Shown here piece by piece: positions 10,626-19,977 of a stretch of 64,000 nucleotides of DNA. Source of the stretch: Diploptera punctata (lineage: Eukaryota > Arthropoda > Insecta > Blattodea > Blaberidae); NCBI GenBank assembly GCA_030220185.1, contig JASPKZ010007283.1:953501-1017500 (forward strand). Reading direction: 5' to 3'. Each line of letters starts with the position of its first letter. The first letter of the stretch is position 1. The position numbers and the translations under genes are program-made. Below the pieces are notes generated by a model. The model searched no databases. It saw only the letters and a program-made list of their open reading frames with translations, and was not told the DNA's origin.

Positions 10626-11510
10626 CAGGGTGTTTCATAAAGGATGGTGCAAACTTAAATGGTTGAAAGTACACGATAATAGAAGCAACAATGTCCCAAT
10701 AAACATGGGTCCGCAAACGAGCCGTTTGCGAGATAATTACGAATATATGGTTACAAACTGTCACTGACTTCATTGTAAACATCGTCCTAGTTAGTAGAAA
10801 TTTATTTGAATTTAGACTTTAATATTAATTTTTCATCTCATTTAGTTCACATTTCACAGTTCACTTCACTTATGAGTTACCTGTTAAAGGAGATGTTAAA
10901 GTGTCTTCCTTGCATCTGGATGCAATACTGAGCTCGTCTCTGCAATGAATGTCGAATTCTTTCGAAAAACCCTGGATCATTTCTGAATTTTTGACAAGCA
11001 TGTACAACTCCAGTTCTTCAATCGTGTTAACGGGTGTGCTGTACACTTCACTTTTGAGGTGACCCCAGACATAAAAATCCAAAGGATTTAGATCAGGTGA
11101 TCTTGGAGGCCAAGGTACAGATCCTCCTCGACCTATCCATCTTTGGCCGTATCTGCGCGTTAGATGCCGTCTCACAGCAGCGGCAAAATGTGCCGGAGCT
11201 CCATCATTCATGTATCACAAACTCCGACGTTTGTGAAGGGAAACATCCTCAAGCAATCCTGGAAGATGACGCCGCAGAAACCTAAGGTACCTCCGTCCAT
11301 TAAGTTTTCGTGGAAGAATGTGTGGCCCAATGAGATAATCACCTAGTACGATGTTACAAACAATGACGTCAGTGGCGGTTTGTAACTATACATTCGTAAT
11401 TATCTCGCAAACGGCTCGTTTGCGGACCCATGTTTATTGGGACATTGTTGCTTCTATTATCGTGTAATTTCAACCATTTAAGTTTTCGCCATCCTTTATG
11501 AAACACCCTG
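10626..11510 (-). mobile_element. Tc1/mariner-type transposon, internal-deletion derivative with ~141-bp terminal inverted repeats
   Basis: The left end 'cagggtgtttcataaaggat' at 10626 is repeated inverted at 11491-11510, both flanked by TA. The inverted repeats extend about 141 bp (shared words: cccaataaacatgggtccgc, cgagccgtttgcgagataat) with only a few differences. The interior encodes on the - strand (11211-10870) a transposase C-terminal piece, with NDGAPAHF (second catalytic Asp) and SPDLNPLDFYVWG (third catalytic Asp). The N-terminal DNA-binding part is missing, so the 885-bp copy is non-autonomous. It lies in receptor intron 1. Confidence 0.93.
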
Positions 11511-11519
11511 TATATATAT

Positions 11520-11780
11520 ATATATATAGTGTTATTTAGTATGTTGGTGATACTGTTTATTTTATAATATTAAAATAAATACGTGGTATATTAGTCGTCC
11601 TCAAGTAAATTGGATTTCTGTTTAAAACCTCGTCAAGTAATTAAAACCATGTAGGCCTTTCAGAAACATGTTCCACCTTCGGTATGTCAATTTGGTACAG
11701 TGATTTAAAATTAATTTTAGAAGTATTAATTGTTTATTTTATGATAAAATGTTTCATTTTCTTAAGGTATTTTTTTTCAG
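11520..11780. other. AT-rich spacer, nothing recognised
   Basis: Short AT-rich spacer between the mariner copy and a tRNA-derived sequence. No coding or repeat signature that I can name. Confidence 0.5.
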
Positions 11781-11937
11781 AGAGATTAAACCCAATGGGT
11801 ACAACTAGGACACGACACACAACCAGTCCCAAGGTTGAGATTTTTAAAAATCTCTTACCCCGCCGGAAATCGAACTTGGATCGCCGGAGTGGAAGGTAGG
11901 GACTCTACCGACCACGCCACAGCGACGGACTTTTCTT
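11780..11937 (-). mobile_element. tRNA-derived SINE-like sequence, family 3
   Basis: The reverse strand reads gtccgtcgctgtggcgtggt then cggtagag (A-box like), and a B-box-like aagttcgatttcc, followed by a non-tRNA body (ggtaagagatttttaaaaat). This is the usual tRNA-head plus body layout of a SINE. No second copy is seen in the window. Confidence 0.6.
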
Positions 11938-12005
11938 AAGGTTATAGCTAATGGTTCTATAATGTTCTAGGTTAAGTGCCTTCGATGCCCGTGGCACCAT
12001 GGGGG

Positions 12006-12006
<1 letters not shown>

Positions 12007-12057
<51 letters not shown>

Positions 12058-12079
12058 AATATATATATATATATATATA
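12007..12079. repeat. Two (TA)n tracts split by 'ataaat'
   Basis: A long TA tract, a short interruption and a second TA tract, then 'catacacacat'. Simple repeat inside receptor intron 1. Confidence 0.93.
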
Positions 12080-12365
12080 CATACACACATTTTTGGCGAA
12101 CATATACTCACGTATTACTGACTGGAGACACGTTAAACATCCTAGAAACGATATAACCTAAATGTTAAACATTAATTAGATGATGAAGTTACACATTCAT
12201 TTTTTTCTCTCTCTTGAAAATGCGTTTGTTTTTTAGGACTTAACATATATTTCAAAGACAAATGAAGGTGTCTCAATTTGCAGACAAACAGACGAAATGT
12301 CAGCGCTGTTAGACGCGTCTGGTACTAATTTCTGTTAGATTACTAAGGCCAAATTGTTGTAGAAG

Positions 12366-12463
12366 GTTTAGTTCGGTGTAAAAATTCTGACCTCATCACG
12401 ATTCGAACCTCTGACCATCCGGCTAATAGTATATTGCCTTAACCAGCTATACTATGACCCCAA
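12366..12463 (-). pseudogene. tRNA-like relic
   Basis: The reverse strand contains ggggtcatagtatagctggt and taaggc (D-arm/A-box-like) and aggttcgaatcg (B-box-like), 70-75 nt apart. Stems are incomplete, so a tRNA pseudogene or SINE head is likely. It lies about 60 bp upstream of receptor exon 2. Confidence 0.5.
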
Positions 12464-12523
12464 ATTAAAGAAAGATGACGATATGCATCGATTAAAAGAT
12501 TGAATAATGCAATACATTTGCAG

Positions 12524-12992
12524 GAAGAAGAAGTTCAAGAGAACTTGGTGACGCAACTGGAAGAAATAAAGGAGAATGGAATGAGCGTTGGTGCTAAGTA
12601 CCTGATGATATTAACATCATTTAGTTTAAACAACACAGGAGCGGCGCAGTTAGTAGCAGAGGAACTCTGGTACAACTACAGGATATTACATTTTGTAATC
12701 TTAATAAATGAGGAATTATACTCGTGGACATCTTACCTGAAACAGGACATTTGCGAAGAGGCACGTGTTGAAAAAATAGGTTCATGCGACCTACAATCTG
12801 CAGAAGAGTTATACCCGGACAAAGTGCCTAATAATCTAAATGGATGTCCAATCAGAGTAACACCTATTGAGACGTCACCACATTTAGTGGTAGAGGATAA
12901 GGATGGTAACTCTGCAGGAATGGAAGTGGCGTACGTCAACTTCATTCTGCTCGCGCTTAATGCTACTCTGGTGTACCAAGACATGCCAACAG
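12524..12992 (+). CDS. Ionotropic receptor gene, exon 2: end of N-terminal domain and first part of ligand-binding lobe S1
   Basis: Starts after the acceptor 'acatttgcag' and ends at CCAACAG|gtaact. It continues exon 1 in phase 0 and leaves in phase 1. The translation runs from an acidic segment (EEEVQENLVTQLEEIKENG) to CPIRVTPIETSPHLVVED and GMEVAYVNFILLALNATL. The second half has the layout of IR lobe S1: a strand ending in a short loop, then 'G.e...v..la..ln' helix. The N-terminal half is the variable extracellular domain. The frame is uninterrupted, so this exon shows no decay. Role: outer ligand-binding domain of the receptor at the dendritic membrane (family knowledge). Confidence 0.85.
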
Positions 12993-13299
12993 GTAACTGC
13001 ATTTGTTTTATTATAATCTTCTTCTTCTTCTTCTTATTTTAAACATCCCTTATGCCTGTGTATACTTTCCTGATTAACGGTCTTGGATATATTCCCAGCG
13101 GGGTTGATAATTGTCAATCTTGGAACTAGAAATGTTGGGATGTACAATTTATAGTAGCTAGATTGTGCACCTGATGCCTAAATTAAATTTCATATCCATT
13201 TGCAGTACTGTTTAGTTACGAAGTCTCCGTCCCTCAGAAATTTATATCCAGGATGACGAAATACCAATGGACTGCCCGACTTCAGGCATTATATCATAA

Positions 13300-13640
13300 A
13301 TATTCTTAAAAAATCTAGAAGAAAATCATTTAGAAAACTTAAAGAAAATTTCAAAATAAAATTACTGATGATGTACATCGATGACCTTTAGTAATGTATG
13401 AAAACGAAAGTCACATAGAAAAAGAAATGTTGGATGAATTAAAGAAAATGCATAGTGTAATACAATTTACCCAAGAAAATAAAATAAAAAATCGACAAAC
13501 AACCTAGATCTAACTATCTCTAAAATCCAAATACCAATAGCTTATACATAAACACATACAAAAAACAAACCAACAACACAATTTTTACACCAAAAATCAA
13601 GACCCCCCATACAACAGATAATGAATACCTTTATTATAAG
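13300..13640 (+). mobile_element. Penelope-like element RT fragment, decayed
   Basis: Broken + strand frames contain MMYIDDL at about 13368-13389, matching the YxDD palm motif, followed after one stop by MYENESHIEKEMLDELKKMH and SVIQFTQEN. That spacing and wording (acidic helix, then 'iQFT.E' before the 'nFLDl.i' segment) is typical of Penelope-like reverse transcriptases. The later IYRKPT-type motif is recognisable only as a remnant. Stops make it inactive. Confidence 0.7.
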
Positions 13641-14715
13641 TAATACCACGAGTGATTTCCAAATTATCGATAAATTCACGACTCACGAAGTGAACTTATC
13701 TAGAGAATTTGGAAATCAAGAGTGGCATTTGTTAGGACTATTTAACGAATAAAATTAATTTGTTTACTCACAAATCATTATTTAAATATAGTTATTTTAA
13801 AATATTTATATATTTAGAGTAAACGTCGATGTTTGAAAACAAATGAGAAACGATTGGTACGCTTCATTTGCTTATTTTGTTCATCACTGCAACCAGATCA
13901 TAGTATTTATTGCCAAAGAAATGCAATATTGTAAGAATGCACTCTAGTGGAGAAAAAATGAAACACATCAAACTGTATATTAATTCATTTCTGATGTCCT
14001 ATGATGTAAATATGACAATTATATTTTTCTGGAAAGTTATTACCTGGGATAAAATACATTTAAGAAAGTGCAAACACTGGTTTCTTTATTTGGTGGTATA
14101 ATCAATTGCTAGAAATGTTTTTATATTAACTCCCGCATGTGCTATGTGTTAACATTCATGCACTATATATACAATCTGGTAGCCGTATTTGTTGGAGAGT
14201 CAGTCACTGCAAAATAATGCTATGACCTATTCAGAATGTTAAAAAGGAGGTGCTTTCTTTATTATGATAAACTTCAGTTGGTAAATTCTAGGCGAAACAC
14301 GATTGTGATTGGTTGTAAATAAAAAATCATTGAAACGTGATTGGTCATTGACTCCCATTTGGGACATGAGTTAAATAGTCAGTTTAATGAACATAATGTT
14401 AAAACTGCCATTAAATAATACAAATTACTAAAACGAATTAGATTATATAACATTTCTGGCTGTAAAATGGATACATCATTAAATATTCAAGAAACTAGTA
14501 AATAAATAATTTAATAAATATAACGAAACTAGAAAGAGGAGACTTACAACAATTCACACAGACAACATACCTCACTTTACTTTCTTTTCCTGGGAACTGT
14601 AGTCATGCTATCACAATCTCCATTCATGTCAATTGTATTGCATCTTGAAACACATCTCTTTTCCAATAGTCATTCTCGAGCTTTAGTGGAAGCATCCAAT
14701 ATATATCGGTAACCT
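13640..14715. other. Anonymous AT-rich intronic DNA with one imperfect inverted repeat
   Basis: No gene recognised; the open frame at 13910-14101 has no identifiable features. At about 13648-13727 there is an imperfect inverted repeat, 'gagtgatttccaaatt' against 'aatttggaaatcaagag', around a 45-bp spacer, immediately after the Penelope-like fragment. Confidence 0.5.
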
Positions 14716-15263
14716 GATCTAAGGACTTACTTACTTACTCACTGGCACTATCGAACCCGAAGGTTCATGGCCGCGCGGACATAAGCTCTCCATACATCCC
14801 TATCCTGAGCTAATGCTTTCCAATCATTCCCTGTATAACCTACTTCCCTCAAATCATAGTTAATGTTGTTCTCCCACCTCATTCTTGGTCTACCAACTGG
14901 GCGTTTTCCCTCTGGCTTTCCTACAAGAAGCATCCATGCACGTCTTTCATTCCCCATACGTGCAACATGTCCTGCCCATCGCAGTCTACGAGACTTAACT
15001 GTTCTTATTATATCTGGCTTCCTATAAAGACCATGTAGTTCATTGTTATGTAGTCTTCTCCATTCACCCGTCTGTTCATCTCTCTTTGGTCCAAAAATTT
15101 TCCTAAGAACTTTATTCTCAAATACTCGTAATCTCCCTTCCTCCCTTAAAGTAAGAGTCCATGTTTCGCACCCATATAATATAACTGGTAGAATAACAGT
15201 TTTATATATTTTCAGCTTAACGTTTTTTGAAAGGAGTTGGGACATCAAAGTCTCTGCAATGCA

Positions 15264-16882
15264 TTAATAGCATGCATTTCCAGAATTGAGCCTATGTTTA
15301 ATTTCTTTGTGCATCTCATTCCTATTTGTGATTATTGTTCCTAGGTATTTGAATTCAGCCACTTCCTCAAAATTTCCCTCATTTGTCATTAGCTGTCCAT
15401 TTCCATTATATACTGAATTTCTACGTGTGACCATATATTTAGTTTTAGTGATATTTACTTCCAGTCCTAATTTCTTAGTGTTACTCAATAGTGTGTGCGT
15501 GTTGGCCTTTAGTATCTCCTCGCTATCGGCCAGTAGTACTACATCATCAGCATAAACTAACAGCTTATTAATACCATTGAGTTGTAAGCCTTCCTCATTC
15601 TCTAAAGATTTAATGGCATGCTCTAGTACAAAATTAAATAGTAGAGGAGATAGTGCATCTCCTTGCTTCAACCCATTCTGGATTTCAAAAGTGTCTGAAA
15701 ACTGTTTGCCTACACGCACCCTACTCTTTGAGCCATTTAGACACATTCGTATAAGTCTAACCAACTTTTTAGGAATTCCGAACTCCAGCAGGATACTATA
15801 TAACTTCTCCCTCTTAATTGAATCATATGCTTTTTTGAAGTCTACATATAGTTGATGTACAGTACCATTATATTCCCATTTCTTCTCTAAAATCTGTCTT
15901 ATACTGAAAATCTGATCTGTTGTAGACCTGTTTCTTCTAAATGCACATTGATGATCTCCTAGAATGTCATCAATATAGGGAGTAAGTCTGCTTACTAATA
16001 TATTTGTTAGAATTTTGTACGAAGTTAAAGTAATGAGATGCCCCTGTAGTTGTTGCAATCAGTTTTATCTCCTTTCTTATAAATTGGTACAATAATTGAT
16101 TCCTTCCATTCATCTGGAAGAGCTTCTTTTTCCCAAATCATACTAAGCAACCAGCGTATCTTGTCCATCAATTTTTCTCCCCCTGATTTTATCAGTTCTG
16201 CTGGGATCTCATCTGAACCTGATGCTTTATAAATCTTCAATTTTTCAATCGCCATTTCAACCTCTAATGCACTTGGCTCTGCGACTAGCATTTCTGCTGT
16301 CTGTAACTTATCCTCCTCAATGTCCTGTTCTGTATGTACATTTAATAGCTGATTAAAGTAACCTTTCCATCTATTTAATATACTCCTAGAATCTGCAATC
16401 ATATCCCCATTTTCATTCCGAATTATGTTTGTTCTAGCCTGAAACCCCTTCTTCTCTATACTAATTCCCTGATATAATTCTCTAATGTTCCTATTTTTTG
16501 CATTCATTTCAAGATCATTAATCTTCTCTCTCAAATATTCCCTCTTTTTACTCTTTAGTAACTTGGTGGTTTCACGTCTAACACTACCCAATTGCTCTAA
16601 ATTTACCTCATTTGGCTCGTGTAACCATTTCCTTTTTGCTAGCTTTCTTTTCTTTACAATGTCGGCACATTCCTCATCAACAAACCATTTCTTGTTTAGC
16701 CTCTTTTTTAAACAACCAATGCTTTCTGATGCTGACAATTTAATAGTATCTCTTATAGCCTCCCATTCTTCATTTATATCAGTTTCTTCTTCGTTTGCCA
16801 CATTGTCATCTGAAGATTCCAGTACTTCAAATCTATTAGCTATTTTGATTTGGTATTCTTGCCGCATTTCATCATTTTTCAA
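15264..16882 (-). pseudogene. LINE-A reverse transcriptase region (frameshifted)
   Basis: Two frames (16882-16025 and 16058-15264) together give an RT. The first carries a linker and fingers ending in SIIVPIYKKGDKTDCNNYRG. The second carries CAFRRNRSTTDQIF, LYVDFKKAYDSIKREKL (palm motif A with catalytic Asp), GLKQGDALSPLLF (motif B) and LLVYADDVVLLADSEE (motif C, YADD intact), then FKYLGTIITN (thumb). A third frame (15248-14748) carries the post-RT region with YGCETWTLTLRE and GRPRMRWENNINYDLREVGY. At least one frameshift near 16040 and a break near 15255 prevent a single protein. Confidence 0.9.
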
Positions 16883-17109
16883 GTTTTTAATTCATATTTT
16901 ACAGAATCATCTTTAGCGTTCGTTCCTCTCATAAGCGATAGCCGTTGTCTGATTTTCACTCTGACCAGATGATGATCCGAATTGCAGTCTGTCCCTCTAA
17001 CTGATCTAACATCAATGATGCTACTGTGCCAGCGTTTATCCACTAATACATGATCTATCTGGTTCCGAGTTTCTCCATCTGGGGACGTCCAGGTGTATTT
17101 ATGAATATC

Positions 17110-17787
17110 CTATGCTGAAATGTTGTGTCTCTTAAGAATGAGATTCTTTGATGTGGCAAATGTGACTAATCTAACCCCGTTGTCGTTACTATCTTCATGA
17201 AGACTGAATTTGCCTATTGTTGGTTTGAATATATCTTCCCGCCCCACTTTTGCATTAAAATCTCCTAAGACAATTTTCATATGATATCGTGAAAGGCTAT
17301 CAAATAAGCATTCTAATTCTTCATAGAACTCATCCTTGATCTTGTCATCTTTATCTTCTGTGGGGGCATGTACATTTACAATTATAAAATCATGTCGTTT
17401 ACCCTTTAGAATTATGTATGATATCCTATCATTAACAAATTTAATATCTCGGATAGCGGATAGGATCCTATTTCTGACTAAAAAACCCGTTCCAAATGCA
17501 GGTCTTTCTGCACCCCCATAGTATAATGCAAAGCTTCCTGATTCCTGACTACCTTCTCCTGGCCACCTAACTTCCTGTAAAGCGACTATATCCAAGGGCG
17601 ATTTATCCAATTCCCGCGTTAATATCTCTAGTGCCCCGCTATTGTATAAAGTCCTAACATTCCATGTTCCTAGGAACATGTCCCTGTGTTTGAGCCTTTG
17701 GCATGGGTTCCCTGAAGTAGTCCCCGCCCGGAGAACCGAATGGGGGACTATTTGACCTCCGGAAAATTTTACCCCAGATGAACCCAT
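17110..17787 (-). pseudogene. LINE-A apurinic/apyrimidinic-type endonuclease region
   Basis: Endonuclease/exonuclease/phosphatase fold used to nick target DNA. Visible motifs in order: LGTWNVRTLY (Asn), VALQEVRWPG (catalytic Glu), FIIVNVHAPTEDKDD and IVLGDFNAKVG (Asp and Asn). The frame ends at a premature TAG near 17110; beyond it the same frame continues with TWTSPDGETRNQIDHVLV and a 'SDHHLV' box carrying the final catalytic His, so the active site is physically complete but interrupted. Confidence 0.9.
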
Positions 17788-18002
17788 GTCCGCATTTCTT
17801 GACGGTTGTATTTTTACGGTGAAAGATCGTCACTCTTTCGCCCAAGGTACTTTTTTCGTCTGGCTTATCACCTTCGACCAGTCCGGCATGGGTAACCCTA
17901 TCGGCAGCAATGCTACCGCCGGCATAGCTCTCAGGATCATTTAAGCACGCAAGCCACTCCACCACGACAAGGTAAAGATACCATGGAGGGGATCTAAGGA
18001 CT

Positions 18003-18691
18003 ATTTTTTTAATTAATTTTGAATTTAAGAGATCCTCAGTAACTTTCTCGAGCTTATGTACATCGTTCCAGAAACTTTCAAATCAATCTCGGTAACTTAT
18101 TTTATTTGTTATTTAAATTAATTTTCTACACGAGAGATCCATGGTAGCATTTTCTTCTGACACGAGCTTTTTTTAACTTTTATCCATTCTAATTCAGTGA
18201 ATTAAGTTCGCGAAGTCTAACTGCATTTTTCCCGTAAGATAATAAAAGTCAATGCTGTACGTGTTCTTAAGTCCCTTTATTAAACATGTTTAATTAATGT
18301 TTAAGCTACTTCCCTTCATATACGTTTTCAGGGATATAATCACCAATTCTCTTGGTTCACTAACAAGGGAAGTACTTATGTTGGACCAATTGGATTGTAA
18401 CAAATAATGGAGGATATGTTAATTAATTGACATTAAATATGATGACGCCAGTCATTTTGCTGTAAATGTAATAAAACGTGTTATTTGTCATTAAATTTCA
18501 TTCGCATCTCATTGACCGGTTCGTAACGGCACGGTTGCACATTGCAGCTGGTTTCAACACAAGTGCTGCTAAGAGGTGCGAAGAACGTAAATATTAGTTT
18601 CCCTCCTTGTTAACATTAATAACTACTTGCATTACTTTATACAGATAGCAGAACACTGTATACTTTTTTTTTACTTGAAATTCAGAATCGG
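18003..18691. other. Anonymous intronic DNA between LINE-A and the pogo-like relic
   Basis: AT-rich, no coding signature. The terminal repeat and 3' UTR of the pogo-like element should lie near 18600-18690, but I cannot identify its end. Confidence 0.4.
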
Positions 18692-18870
18692 TTATAATTT
18701 CGTGTACTGGAGTAACATAAACAAATTATCATTTACCATAACATCAATGGTGATAATGAGGTCATCGATGAAATGGTTGTAGCAAAGTTTTTGCGAACAC
18801 CATGAGCATCTGATGATGACAATCCTGGAGCAGTTATATGTGACACATTCACTGAAACCAATGTCAAATG
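18692..18870 (-). pseudogene. 3' end of a pogo-like DDE transposase gene, separated from the rest by the gypsy insertion
   Basis: Reading leftwards from 18870, the frame gives DIGFSECVTYNCSR, IVIIRCSWCSQKLCYNHF and on to a stop at 18692-18694. The paired Cys pattern and CWC/CYNHF wording are typical of the C-terminus of a pogo-like DDE family with a CENP-B-type helix-turn-helix. The upstream part of the same gene is at 25958-27488. The two halves meet exactly when the LTR element and one copy of its 5-bp target duplication (aaatg at 18866-18870 and 25958-25962) are removed, with the frame kept. Confidence 0.85.
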
Positions 18871-19740
18871 TGAAGTTGTGTTTAATTTTACCCCTCGTTG
18901 TGGAGACATTTAAAGTTGGGTTTTCTCGGTGAGATATCCGAAGTTGAAGATTTGTGATATAACTTAAATCACTTTAAATCTGCCACGGCACTAATAACTC
19001 TCTTCAGGGGAATGAGGAAAAGTTTCTTACACAAATAACAACACTTTATTAACAATTGAACGATAAGTTAGTTTATTTAAAACTCTCGTTTTGGTCAAGA
19101 TGAATCTTGTAATTTAAAAGTTCCAAAAGATTCCGGCTTAGGTTGATATTTTTCACTTCTAGAAGATTACCATTTTATGTATTTAATGGATGACGAATGC
19201 TAACGGTCAATCCAGTCATTATTATTCATTATTTTCACTTAGAAACTGTTTTTCACCAAGATGGATGACTATTATATCACTATATAATCTTTCATACTTT
19301 TAACACTATTTCTTTCAACCAACATCAATAAAATAAACAATTATTTCCTTATTCTTTAAGGAGCAGTCGCTGAACATGACCGACCATCTTCAAGTATTGT
19401 AGCCATCTTTTTATTATGTAATAACCTCTAGGTTCTGATTGGTCCAACAGAAAAGGAAGGAGTATTTTCAAGTTAACTTCTATCCAATTCCACCAATCCC
19501 ATTTATTTCTTTATAAAAATTATCAATTTGAATATTTGAAGTATTTTACATACTGCATCAGTTATAAAAACATCTAACTGTATTAACAGTTTATATTGAC
19601 CAGTTTTTTTTTTTTATATACTTATAAAAAAATATGAATTCTATAAATCAATCTGATGTCCATTCTTCATATAAATAAATATAATTATAAACAAAACAAA
19701 AACCCTTATTATTATTATATGGGGATAAATATCCGGTTTT
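18871..19740 (-). repeat. 3' LTR of the gypsy element
   Basis: Begins on the + strand with tgaagttgtgtttaatttta and ends with gataaatatccggtttt. It matches 25087-25957 almost throughout. Visible differences include ctcgttttgg versus ctcgctttgg, cagtcatt versus cagtcaatt, a T-run length change in 'ctgtttttcacc', and aacaaaacaa versus aacaaaacga. Confidence 0.95.
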
Positions 19741-19750
19741 AAATTGCCCC

Positions 19751-19805
19751 TGATTTATTTTAATCTTAGCTACAACTAAGTGAGAGGCTAAATTAAAATA
19801 AATCA
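19751..19805 (-). other. Hairpin between pol and the 3' LTR, flanked by purine tracts
   Basis: Positions 19751-19770 (tgatttattttaatcttagc) and 19787-19805 (gctaaattaaaataaatca) are reverse complements apart from one extra base. On the - strand the hairpin is preceded by ggggaaag and followed by aggggcaattt next to the LTR, so two purine-rich G4 tracts bracket it. The tract next to the LTR is the likely polypurine primer site for plus-strand DNA synthesis. Confidence 0.8.
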
Positions 19806-19977
19806 CTTTCCCCAAATATCAAGTTTCTTTCTATACAAGATTCATCTGTATTAATCAATACAATGTAATACATCACAATTATAATAAATACATGTTATAT
19901 AAAGAAATAGAAGTATTAATTTTACAAAATTTACATACAATATTTTAAATATACTTTGAACTATTTGAAGTCACCAG

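Larger units (their letters stand above)
14728..17990 (-). mobile_element. LINE family A, full-length copy with 12-bp target site duplication (RTE-like)
   Basis: The 12-bp word gatctaaggact occurs at 14716-14727 and again at 17991-18002, directly bordering the element. On the - strand the order is 5' region (CTTGTCGTGGTGGAGTGGCT), apurinic-type endonuclease, linker, RT and a 3' tail of AAGT repeats (seen as acttacttacttact on +). The size, 3.26 kb, and single-ORF layout suit RTE-like LINEs; clade assignment is by general resemblance only. The coding region is split among three frames and has internal stops, so this copy is inactive. Fragments of the same family lie at 1096-1432, 29960-30110, 44774-44815 and 62853-63060. 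It sits antisense in receptor intron 2. Confidence 0.93.

Noticed and set aside
13364..13400. CTGATGA motif as part of a hammerhead ribozyme (such ribozymes occur in Penelope-like elements)
   Set aside because: The motif lies inside the RT palm coding region (MMYIDDL) and no properly placed GAAA and three-way stem arrangement is present.
16485..16916. + strand frames over 15043-17521
   Set aside because: They are antisense shadows of the LINE-A endonuclease and RT frames and contain no motif of their own.
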